Shown here: positions 47,657 to 58,700 of the stretch, in pieces
Layout of the letters: the number at the start of each line of letters is the position of its first letter
Position numbering within the stretch: position 1 is the first letter of the stretch
NCBI GenBank assembly: GCA_020091685.1
Contig: CM034607.1
Location: 1,308,944 to 1,372,943, forward strand
Length of the DNA: 64,000 nucleotides
Reading direction: 5' to 3'
Origin: Lutjanus erythropterus
Lineage: Eukaryota > Chordata > Actinopteri > Lutjaniformes > Lutjanidae
Program-made: the position numbers and the translations under genes
The notes under the pieces: generated by a model
The model's database searches: none
The model's input: the letters and a program-made list of their open reading frames with translations, nothing else
What the model was told of the DNA's origin: nothing

Positions 47657-48829
47657 GGGCTGGTGGAAGTCCACTGCAGAGCTCTGGCAGACAGGGTGCA
47701 GTGCTACCGGGCCGGCTGGGTCACGGATTACAGCACTTTCTAATCCACAACATCAATCCCTGTTGTCTGGGTCTCGGTCAGCTCAAGAGCACTCTGAGCG
47801 TGTGTGTCTGTTGACTGCCACCACTCACTGGCTCACACACAGAACCAAACTCCACAGCTAAGAGTTGAAGCCAATACAGAGTGCTTTGTGAGGAGGAATG
47901 GCGGTCAACCACTTTGATCCAGATTGAAATATCTCAGCAAATATTGGATGGGTTGCCATGGAAGACATCCTGTGACTTTTCACCCAGACACAGCCTGCTG
48001 CTCAGTGTAATTGGTGACAATCAGCAGTTTTGTACGCTGTGTACTGAGAGTGTCTCAAATGAACAGCTGTTTACCCCTGAGCCCGTCAGCTGAGCTGCAG
48101 CTGAACTGAACCAAGAGTACACAAGTGCTACTCTACTAAATGAACGAGTGACTGAATGAAACAACTGATTTGCAGACAAACTTTCATCTTGAAGAGAAAA
48201 GTCAGATGGGGATGAACACTTTAATTGGACCTGAAAAAATTGAGGTGTGTTCAGGATGGAGCCAGTTGAATTAGTGTATACTGCACAGCACCCCTTAGGA
48301 AAGAGAATACTAAACAGACACATATCTGCATTAAATTCATGCTTTGAAATAACATTAAAATGCTTAAAAAGTAAAAACTAATTCATGTGTTAATCTTTAA
48401 ATTAGCACATGAATTAGTTTAATCCAACTGAAATCAAATTTAGTCATTTACTTTCTATAGCCAAAAATAATACCCATGTGCTCTTTCTTCTTAATAATAA
48501 AAACTATTAACAGTGTATTTAACAAGTGGGTTCCTGTGTTTTTTTTTAGAATATTATATATTATCAACTATATTAACCGGAGTCAGATGAAGGATCCATG
48601 AGTATAGATTACTCATTTTACTAAAAAGGCCAATCAGTTCTGATTAGGTGTCAACTCATATTCACCACTATACTAGGGATGAATGATTTGAAAAAACTAT
48701 CTAATTGTAATTATTTTTACTTATATTGTAATTGCAATACGATTTGTGATATTAGAGGGAATGATAATTTTCACATTATTATTCTCATTTTCATAAAAAA
48801 AAACATCTTAAAGGTCTGATTTTTGTGGC

Positions 48830-49206
48830 GATCTGTACCAGAATATGTAGAACTGCAATGATTTGTTGATTAATCGATTAGTTGTCAACTATTTAATTAC
48901 TTGGCAAATATTTGAATAATTGAGAAATGAGTTTGGATTTTTTTCCTAAAGAAAATAGTCCAAATTCTGATTTTAGCTTCTTAAATGTGAATATTTTCTG
49001 ATTTCTTTACTCCTCTCTGACAGTAAACAAATAACACTATCTTTGAGTTGTGGACAAAGCAGGACATTTGAGGACGTCATCTTGCACTTTGGGAAACACT
49101 GATCAACATTTTCTATATTTTATGGACCAAACAATGAATGTATTAATCAGAAAAATGTTTGAGAGATTAATTGATAATGGAAATAGTCATTAGTTGCAGC
49201 CCTACA
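48830..49206. mobile_element. hAT-like MITE
   Basis: Left TAGAACTGCAATGATTTGTT with GATTAATCGATTAG; right AGTCATTAGTTGCAGCCCTA. Target duplication not clear. Confidence 0.62.
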
Positions 49207-49854
49207 AAGATGTTTTCTTGTTTTCTGTAGAAACCGACATGTAGGGCAGCACATCTCTGCAGCACCACAATAATTAAAAAAATTTGAAAATAAATTTAGA
49301 TCAAATTTTGATGAATTGTACAGGACCACATTATACTGGCACATAGATGGTGATTAACTCCAAAATATTAAATCTCCCCCTTTTAGATACTGATTTTTTG
49401 TGAGAGTACAGGGTGTGTGATTTCTGTATGCTGTAGCCAAAGAACAAGCAATTTAATCATCCAATTTGACTTTGACACTAACCCAACAAAGGTATGATGC
49501 CGTTTAACAAGACAATGGTGAGAGTGACCCAGTGGACAACAGTTAACACAACAGTTAACGGAGAAATCTGTCATATACTCACTGTAATAAATCCTAACAT
49601 GACCATGTCATTAGAGATCAAGGAAAAATGTCAAGTTAAAATGCTTGTGTCTCTGATAACTACACACCGACTGTCGTATCTCACCTTGAAATTTCTATCC
49701 CGGTCCAGAATAACTTTTCATTTGCCCATTTCACCTTAATTAGAGAGTTCAAATCAATGCAGAATGTTTGCCAAATGGGTCAGTGTCTGTTTTATGAGTC
49801 ATAAAAAAATCACTGATTATCTTGTAGAAGGCGTAGAAGTTTGAAACAGTTAAA

Positions 49855-50240
49855 CTGAACAAAATGTTAATGGAGTTTGGCAGGCAGTCACTGAAATCCA
49901 GAGTGTGTATTTTCAGAGCAGTGGGCTTTTGTTTTCAGGACAACAGGCTTAGCCTTACATTGACAGATAACTGACAGCTGACCAACTTACAGCGGAGGAC
50001 ACATCGCTGCTTGTTATTGTTAGTTTATGACACGTGCGTCCTGCGCTCCTGCAGTGTTCCTGCAACCTGCTTGAGCTTCCCTGAGTCTGTGGAGGACGGG
50101 GCAGTGGGAAACAACTCACTTCAACTATGGATCACATATTTAACAGGATTTCAACCTATATACGGTCTATGGCTCCAACTCATTATTTGGACTGCAGGAC
50201 TCATTTTTAATTCCTCAGATCCGCTTTCTTTGAACCAATC
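49855..50240 (-). repeat. interspersed repeat family A, copy 3 (inverted)
   Basis: The minus strand reads AAGCCTGTTGTCCTGAAAAC and GCTCTGAAAATACACACTCT, matching the other two copies. The outer ends are poorly preserved. Confidence 0.65.
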
Positions 50241-50309
50241 CAACAGCATCCAGTCAAGTAGCAGGAGAGAACCATGAACAACTAATGTTATGTTACTGAG
50301 CTCCAGTTG

Positions 50310-50440
50310 CAAAAAATGAATCAATGTGTGGGTCGCAAATTACAGACAGACACAACAACTTCCAACTTCATTCGACATTTGAAGTTGCACAAAGAACGGT
50401 TAGTTGAGGCTAATATTAGCATAGTTAGGGAGCTAATGCA
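50310..50440 (+). pseudogene. relic of a BED-type zinc finger, probably hAT transposase
   Basis: One frame from the ATG at 50310 reads MNQCVGRKLQTDTTTSNFIR then HLKLHKERLVEA, to a stop at 50439. The T-S-N-F-x-R-H-L-x4-H spacing is that of the second half of a BED finger, common in fish hAT transposases. The first Cys pair is lost. It adjoins the repeat shared with 480-690. Confidence 0.5.
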
Positions 50441-50610
50441 TCAGTAAAGTTAGCTTAACAGCTATGGAACTTTATAAATGAATGAGGCTGGAAACTCACT
50501 GTTACATTATGATGTTTAGGACTCGAAACTCAGTTTGAGTCTTGGGACTTGACTCAGACTTAAACACTTGAGACTTGCTTTTGACTTGCAAAAATGACTT
50601 GGTCCCTGCT
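50400..50610 (+). repeat. short interspersed repeat shared with 480-690
   Basis: Contains GCTAATATTAGCATAG, TTTAGGACTCGAAACTCAG and AATGACTTGGTCCC in the same order as the first copy. It follows the BED-finger relic directly, so both may belong to one larger transposon. Confidence 0.55.
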
Positions 50611-50784
50611 CTGCAGTGAACATAATCACTATTGCACCTCTCTGTAAAATTGTAGTGAACTTGGGCTGGTTCCACTTCTGTCACATAATAACATGCAAGT
50701 GTTTCAGTGTAGGAATGAATCTTTGAGTATCTGTGCACATACTGTAGTAATTCACACCTCAGCCATGTGCTCTCTGAGAGGCTG

Positions 50785-50787
<3 letters not shown>

Positions 50788-50817
<30 letters not shown>
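50788..50817 (+). repeat. (GT)15 microsatellite
   Basis: Uninterrupted GT units. Confidence 0.93.
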
Positions 50818-51302
50818 GTTGTGTGGGCTTTGAGGTTCTGCTCCTGCTAAAAATAACATTTCCATTATGACATTCTGGGAAGTGAATCCAGGGAGTCAGT
50901 CAGTGCATCAATCAGAGCTGTGTGTTAATGTCACAGTGAGTGTGTGTTTTCTCAAGAGGATAAGAGCTAGAAGGTGCCATTAACAGGATCATGGACCTCT
51001 AAGACTCTATCAGACCTTTGATTTTTATGTGTAGCAGTCACTGGGGCTGGAGCCTATCCCAGCATGCACTGAGATGCGAGGCTATCAGGACCCAGGATAT
51101 TACAGGGCTAACATACATCAGAACAGTTCAGCTTTGAGTCTCAGGACGACCTCATGGAGCACAGTGCAACGACACGACACAGTTAAGGGTGGAGGTCATC
51201 ATAGTTTGGTGCCACAGGACCACAACATCATCAGTCAGACAGTTTTTCTCTTCTTGGAGACCTGATTGAATGTTAAGACAACCAGCAACTACAGATACAG
51301 TT

Positions 51303-51346
51303 ACACACACACGTGTGTGTGTGTGTGTGTGTGAGTGTGTGTGTGA
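51303..51346 (+). repeat. (CA)n-(GT)n palindromic microsatellite
   Basis: A short ACACAC run flips to GTGTGT through ACGTGT, so the two halves are complementary. Confidence 0.9.
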
Positions 51347-51976
51347 GTTTCAGCTGACAGGTGTGTGCAAGCAAAAACTTAAGTACGCTAAGTATCTTTG
51401 CGTACTTAATGGACGTCATGTGGAAAAAAGAAGTGGATATGTCAGCATTAATAATTGGCCACAATGAGTTGGAAAATATCAGAATTATTGGATATTGACA
51501 AATTTCAATATCAAGCATCCCTGTTTACAAGCTATATATTTTGAATGTAAAATCTTAATTTGCATTGTAGAGCCCAACCAATATATCAATGACCCATATT
51601 ATTGGTTTATTTTGGTATAGGCATATATGTTGTGCAAACATAACATAAATTTAAATAATAATAAAAACAATAATAATAATAAAACAAAATAGCTACTCAC
51701 TATGACTATGTTGTGAAATGAAAAAACTCTTTGTCTTTTGTCAACTGTAAGACATCAACTCTGTCAGATACATTTAATAAAATATATGAAAATATGTTTT
51801 CAAGCGTAATTGAAGAGTAAAAATCAAAACTCCTGTTTCAGTGCCTTGATGTCATGTTGGACAATAAAGTTTATTGTTCAGCTGTAAAATATTCTACCTC
51901 CAGCACATATCTTTGTCACAAATGTTAGATAACAACATTTGAAGGATCACTGAAAGAAATGTGTGCTTATGAATAT

Positions 51977-52315
51977 TAGGGGTGTCCCGATCCGATATTG
52001 ATATCGGATATCGGTCCGATATCAGCCAAAAAACGAGTATCGGATTTTATCGGACTGCATCTAAAATCTCTGATATAAGTTCTCCGATATAAGCACTCTG
52101 ATAAGCAGTCCATTTTCCACTCCAGCACTTCTATCGATAGGTGACTCTGGCTGCTGACTATTGTTCTCTGTTTGAGTAACATCACTTGATCAAGCCTTTT
52201 CTAACAGTCCACACTACAAAAGAAGTAATAAAAGTATGTATGATTCGTGCTGATATCGTATCGGATCTATATCGGTATCGGCCAATAGTGAAAAAGTTGT
52301 ATCGGGACATCCCTA
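51977..52315. mobile_element. hAT MITE with perfect 8-bp target duplication
   Basis: Ends TAGGGGTGTCCCGAT and ATCGGGACATCCCTA (14/15 complementary), rich in ATCGGAT/TATCGG words. ATGAATAT is at 51969-51976 and again at 52316-52323, identical. Confidence 0.92.
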
Positions 52316-52762
52316 ATGAATATATTACATACTCTGCATTAGCAGTATCAGCTGTTATATCAATTTCAGATTAGCCATAATTTGCTCTGAAGTGTAGTGA
52401 AGTAAAAATGTAACACAGGAAAGTACAAATACCACAAAACTCACTTCAAAAGTTTTGCCTTGAAAATCTTCCTCTGACCTCCAACCTGGATGTATGTGCT
52501 TATTTACTGCAGATTTAATGTAATTGCATCACTTTGATTTTTGTTAGATTTCAGCATTACAATCAGACACATGCAATCAAACTGAAGCAGTCATGATATT
52601 AGAACAACTACAGAATGTTAAATAATGACTTATTTATTATACTCTGTATCTCAATAACTACTGATGTTAACAACCTGACATAGCAATGAAAATCAGCTCA
52701 GTTAAATGAACCCTAGAGAGAGACAGTGTTAGTGTGTGTGTCTCTGTGCTGCTACACATGAT

Positions 52763-52780
52763 CACACACACACGCACGCA

Positions 52781-52840
<60 letters not shown>
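52763..52840 (+). repeat. (CA)n(CGCA)n(CA)n compound microsatellite
   Basis: Seven or so CGCA units sit between CA runs, 150 bp from the inferred bzw2 first exon. Confidence 0.93.
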
Positions 52841-52843
<3 letters not shown>

Positions 52844-52989
52844 GTCAAGTCAGCTGCTGTAGTCAAATGTTAGCTGCAACTCAACACATTTAACTACCAC
52901 TCACACTGTTGTGTTGCTATAGGTTACATGAGTTAGTCTCTGTTTTCAGGTCAGCAGTGACAGTACAGTTATTCTACAGGCTGTCTTAC

Positions 52990-53120
52990 CTGTGGAGTGT
53001 GTTAGTCTATGTGTCCTGCTGAGCGCACTTCACTGTCTGAACTGACTGTGTTACAACACACAGCTTCAGTTCAGTGTGCTGTTGAGCAGGCAGACAGAGC
53101 TACACTTTACTGCAGAGGAG
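52990..53120 (-). other. bzw2: candidate non-coding first exon of bzw2
   Basis: The minus strand carries CTCCACAG|GTAAGACAG, a near-perfect 5' splice site at 52990/52989. The coding ATG exon of bzw2 has its own acceptor (TGCTTTCAG at 44180), so an upstream 5' UTR exon is required. This is the best candidate because it lies next to ankmy2. The upstream limit (53120) is a guess. Confidence 0.5.
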
Positions 53121-53483
53121 TCTGATCCTCATCAGACATTTAATTAACCATTCAGAGTGATTTGTCAGAGATTGATTTACAATTTATGTGTTTTATTTCA
53201 TCTAGAATTGAATCATGTGGCACTTAAAATAATTGCTATTCTTCTTTTGAACAGTTTTAATCAGCACATTACAGGTGCCTCCCCTTGTGTTTGGAGCAGT
53301 GGTTTGTTCCAGTGCAAGCTCATTGGTCAGTAGTTCAGATCGTGTCCTGTAGTTTGTCAGCCCACCTGAAGACTTGAACTGTCAGCTGGACCCAACAGCA
53401 GAGTTTGTGAAGACTGTCAACAGAACCAAAGAGAACAGGTCAGATTAGAACCAGACAGAAAAGAACAGAACAGAACAGAGAGG
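52990..53483. promoter_or_regulatory. probable bidirectional promoter of bzw2 (minus) and ankmy2 (plus)
   Basis: About 490 bp separate a strong minus-strand donor (CCACAG|GTAAGAC, exon edge 52990) from the ankmy2 ATG at 53484. Inside, a CCAAT box reads on the minus strand (ATTGG at about 53321). No TATA box is obvious. In human the two genes are also head to head with start sites a few hundred bases apart, which is family knowledge. Start sites cannot be placed from sequence alone. Confidence 0.6.
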
Positions 53484-53550
53484 ATGGCTGCACCTCAGAG
53501 AGGAGACCTGTCACCATCTGAGAGGAAGATCCTGCAAATTATTGCTGCTG
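53484..53550 (+). CDS. ankmy2: ankmy2 coding exon 1
   Basis: Residues 1-22 plus one base ([20 protein letters not shown]...). The donor is GCTGCTG|GTGACT, a weak match to consensus, and reading through it meets a TAG at once. Phase 1 joins exon 2 to make a glycine codon. Confidence 0.93.
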
Positions 53551-55700
53551 GTGACTAGAATTATTATACTTTCTAAATTGTTTCATTTTTCCCTTATTAC
53601 AGATGAGTTTTGTTGTTGTTGTTGTGAGAACTCATTAATGACAAACGTGGTGTATACTAGAGCTGCAACAGTTGATTAATCAATTAGTCAGTTTTAATTA
53701 TCAGTTTTGACTGATATTGCAATTGTGATATGATTTGCGATATTAGAGATAATGATAATTTTTACATCATTATTTTTATTTTGATTGAAAAATGTGTTAA
53801 AATGATGACTATGGTGTGATTTTTTTTTTTTTTGCAGGAATCTCTACCAAAGTTTTAAGTTTTTTGTTTCTTAAAATAATCAGCAGATTAATCAATAATG
53901 AAAATTATCTTAAATTGCAGCTCTAGTGTAAACATTTTTCTCCATTAACAATACCATATATACATTTAGGCACTCACCTAGGATCATTTTTTTGCACATT
54001 AAATGATCCAAACCTTGACATTACACTGTATTCACATCAATATTTACCAAGTGGTACAAAAAATGAGACAGAAAAGTGGAACATCTGAGGTCACTGCAAC
54101 ATTATTGAGGCATCATGGTAATTGTATATTATAGGTATGTAATTTTTGAATAATCTCAATCCTGAACAGGAATATGTCATTTGACACTAATCACAGGGAA
54201 AATAGGGACTGAGTTGAATGATTTTCAGTATAACCTACAGATCAGCTGAGTATTTAACAATGTGACATTTGTCTACATGCAATGTACAATTCAACATATA
54301 TGAAGAATAAACTTTACAACAGTAAATGAAAGATGAATTGATATATTTATTTGGTTTTAAATTGTGCTTTTCATGAAAAAAATAAGTTTCCCTATTAATT
54401 ATTTAATACCAGCTTATATACTTCTTGCCAGGACCCTTGAAACAAATTTAGAAGCTCCAATTACAAAACAAATCATAGATGCATTTATGCACTCTCTCCT
54501 CTAATGTTGTTGCTGTCTCTTGCTCAAATGTCCAAACCTGAGACGTCTCCATCAGTCATATTCTGACAGTGATTTTGTCCTGCAGGTGATGTACAAGAAG
54601 CTGCCCAGCTGCTGGCTACCAATGAAGTACGAGTCAACTGTTTGGATGAGGTATGAAAACAGGAGACAAAATCACTTTAATGTGGACCTTTAGTTAAAAT
54701 TATTTTTGTCTAACTACTGTCTCCAAAGTCAAGAATGAACATTCCGGACCAACTATTTGATGTATTCACATTAAAGATCTCTAAATGGATATACTCAAAC
54801 TGATCTACACATTTAAAGGAACAGTCCAGAAGTCAGCTGAGCTTATTTCTAACTCTAACAGTACAGGGCTTCTCTACCTTATTTTATATCCCAAAATCCC
54901 CACTTCCAGTAAGTTTTGTAAATTTCAGCCTCATTTGCATTTGTATGAATATTATTTCTAAGAACTTAATCTTTTATGAAACATTTTTTTTTAAAAGCTA
55001 TTTTTGAGCAAACATAGATGGGTGGTTATATAAAAACAAAACTGCTATTTAAATCCATGATGTGTCTCATAAAATAAATACAAAGTAATAGTTTTTAATT
55101 TTGTATTTAAAGAGTTTTAAAAAAATAAAATGGCCTGTCCCTGAGTGCTAAATGAAACAGAACAAACACAAAGTATTAACTCATGTAAAGCCCCAAATGT
55201 CATTCCATTATTAATGAATGTTTTTTAATCTCAAAATGTGTAAAATTTTGAAACAACCCAACAATTAATTCAAATTGCATTATTTACACACATGTAAAAT
55301 TACAGAATGTATACTGAAAATATCAGAAATCTTCCAGGACCCTATCTGCATAATAAGTGACCCTGTGTCGGGCCCCAAACCCAAAGTTGGGAAACTCTGC
55401 TACAACCCTTTTTTCTTTTAATGTAATTTGCTGATACAGAGTGTCAGTTGGTCTGTGATGTTCAAAGTGATACAAAATGACTCATGTTACAAAAGTGTGC
55501 CCCTCCAACTACTTCCTCCACCCATAATGCAACAGTTATGTCATGGATAACATATGTTATCCATTGTGATGGAGACAGATGGAGACGACTCTTGAGAGGC
55601 GGACGCAGCCCTCAAAGGTGTTTGATAATAGCATCATGCCACTACATGTAGCTCACAGACCGCCTGTCAGAATCAGGTGTGGTGAGAAAGCTTTACATCA

Positions 55701-55743
<43 letters not shown>

Positions 55744-58700
55744 AGAAAATCATGTTTTCTGTGTGTGATGTAAAGCATACACATGAAAGTTTTCTCATTT
55801 CCCTGCAGGATGATCTTTTAGGAGGAGTATCTGATGTTGTCTGAATCATGTTCCAGTCTTCTTCAAATGCAGTCAAATAAAATAATTTAGTTTAAAAATT
55901 TGCAAGATCTTTTACAGCATCACAGAAAAACCTTTAACTTTGTCTTTTATTTTATTCTTTGATCATTATTTCCTCTTTGGCCCAAATCCTGCTGTTTTTA
56001 AATGTGCTTCATAAATGAACTGACTTGACTGCAGACCTCTTACAGTGTCTATAGGACCATATGACTCTATTCACACACACTGACTCATAATCCACTTATA
56101 TATATATATGTACTTTACAGATTACGATTTAAAAATGACACATTGTTATGGGTGGAACAACAAACAGTATATAAAGTGACTAAAATTAACTTGGAATTAC
56201 ATTAATCAGGTGGAAATTACTCCAGCATGAAAGAATAATGCTTGTGCCAGATGTGTAAATAAGGAAGTGTTTCCTAACACGTTAGCCATAGCAACGTTAC
56301 AAGGTGATATATTGTTAGTGTTGTGTTTTCAGCTTGCCTAGAGTAAGTACCTGGCTTAATGTAAACTAACTCCTCATGTGCTTTTGCCTCTCTACTTCAT
56401 TTCTTCAGTATGGGATGACTCCACTGATGCATGCAGCCTATAAGGGCAAGGCAGATATGTGTCGTCTGCTGCTGCAGCATGGGGCTGATGTCAACTGCAA
56501 CCAGCATGAATATGGATACACTGCTCTCATGTTTGCTGGCCTGTCAGGTAACTATGTGTGCCACTCAGATTTGCAGCAACTATTGTTGCCTCTTTTTAGT
56601 TCAGATAAATTATTGTTGCTGCAATGTGGTCTCGTCTTTTCAACTCACTGAGTCCTCCTCCTCCAGGGAAGACAGACATCACATCCATGATGCTTGATGC
56701 AGGAGCAGAGACAGACCTGGTGAACTCTGTGGGTCGCACTGCTGCTCAGATGGCAGCGTTTGTAGGTGAGACAGGCAGAGACTCATATTTAACAGTGTGA
56801 ATGCTTACATCATAACCTGTACACACTCTGCTTCCAGGCCAGCACGACTGCGTGACAGTGATCAACAACTTCTTCTCACGGGCTAGACTGGAGTATTACA
56901 CCAGACCACAGGGGCTGGAGAGGGAGCCCAAGCTGCCCCCCGGGCTGGCAGGACCCCTGCACAACATCATCATGACCACCAACCTTAACCCGGTCAAGGT
57001 GAGGCCTGCTGCTGAGCTCAAACATGCACACTTACTCACAAAGTCACGAGCATGTGGTTCTCTCTTTATTGTGGTTGTGCTTCCCATGTAAGTACAAAAC
57101 CTTATCAGTGAGAGAGGGACCAAGCTGGCAGGCATGAGGCATGCAGGTGGAGTTTTGACAGGGTGTTTTATAGTGTCCAAAAAAGGTTTGAGGTGATGGC
57201 TGGACAACTGGGTCAGTGCATCTCCAAAATGGACAGTCACGTTCCAGGTATGCAGTGGTTAGTCCCTACCAAAAATGGTCCAAGGAAGGACAACTGGTGA
57301 ACTAGTGACAGGGTCATGGGAGCCAGGGTTTACTGATGGAGTGAAGAGTAGCCCATCTGGTCTGGTCCCACAGAAGAGCTACAGTAGCACAAACTGCTGA
57401 AACCATGAATGTTGGCTACGATAAAAGTGTCAAAACACATTGCAGCTTGCTGACCACTATCCACTGTTGAAAGCACCAACAATGGGCACTTGAGCATCAG
57501 AAGTGGACCATGGAGCAATGGAAGAAGGTGGCCTGGTGTTGATTTGGCCTCCAAATTCCTCAGATCTCAATTCAATTGAGCATCTGTGGGATGTGTGGAA
57601 CAAAAAGTTCGATCCATGGAGCTTCCACCTTGCAACTTACAAGACTTAAATGATTCAGCCATGATCCATAATCCATACATAATTTTGCATTAATCTATCC
57701 AATATTCATTGAGATATTTTAATCTGGACCAAAGTGGAGGACCGACTGAATGATTTGGGTTTGAAGAAATGCTGAAATCTAAGCTAAAGTGCATCAGTCA
57801 TTTCCATATATTTTCCTGGTGTTTATTCTACAGTGACCTCAGTGGTCAGCAGCCATAATGACTGCATCCATGAACAGAATAAGGAATATTGATAATGGCT
57901 GTAGTATAATGGTGATATGTAATGTGAGTGCTGTGGGACTTGGGTAGCCCAGTGCCCTTTGAATTTCACAAGTGTCCATGTGATCAGTGTTGGCTCTGCT
58001 TCAGTCCACAATGTGTCCACTGTGGCACCTTTCATCTAAATTTAACTGACTGGGAGTCAGTCAGATATTTTAGGTAGCACTTGCATGTTAAAGTATTAGA
58101 GAGTGTGTACAGCAGATAGCAGTGTGTATAGAGCATGGTATTAGAAAACAAAGGAAACTTGCCTCTGAACTTCTAAAGTATTTCAAAGGATATACAGATC
58201 ACATAGAACATCATAGGACTTTAGTGTTAAGTTAGAAAGGACATTTGGCGGAGACATTTCAGATAATGTTTGTGGCAGGACTGCCATGCAATTGTTTGAC
58301 AGAAATTCATCATTCACCAAAACCTTTAGTATTATAAAGATTTTGGTGACCCCCCAGCAGCACAGCACCTCTGTACGGATGGCAATGATGGTTGGTTGCT
58401 CCATTGTTTTGGTCCATACTGAAATATCTTGTGGATGATGTTGACAAGGTTGACTTGGCCTCCAAATCCTCTAGGTCTCAATCCAAAGCCTCTGTGGGAT
58501 GTGTTGGCACAACAAGCTTCAGCAGTTGCAACAAGTCAGATGTTTTGGCGTTACCTACTTAATACTGCAATATTAGACTGGTAGTTTTAATGTTGTAGCC
58601 GATCACTTAATGTTTCCCAGAGAATGAAGGCTACTGATCTCCCCTGGTGATCCTCCGAGGTTTTCTCTAGCACCACCTTGAGGTTGGCATTTTCAATTTT

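Larger units (their letters stand above)
44180..52989. other. bzw2 5' UTR intron (inferred)
   Basis: Contains a diverged direct repeat (44780-45680 and 46200-47215), a hAT-like fragment (48830-49206), an inverted copy of repeat A (49855-50240), a BED-finger relic (50310-50440) and a hAT MITE (51977-52315). Confidence 0.45.
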
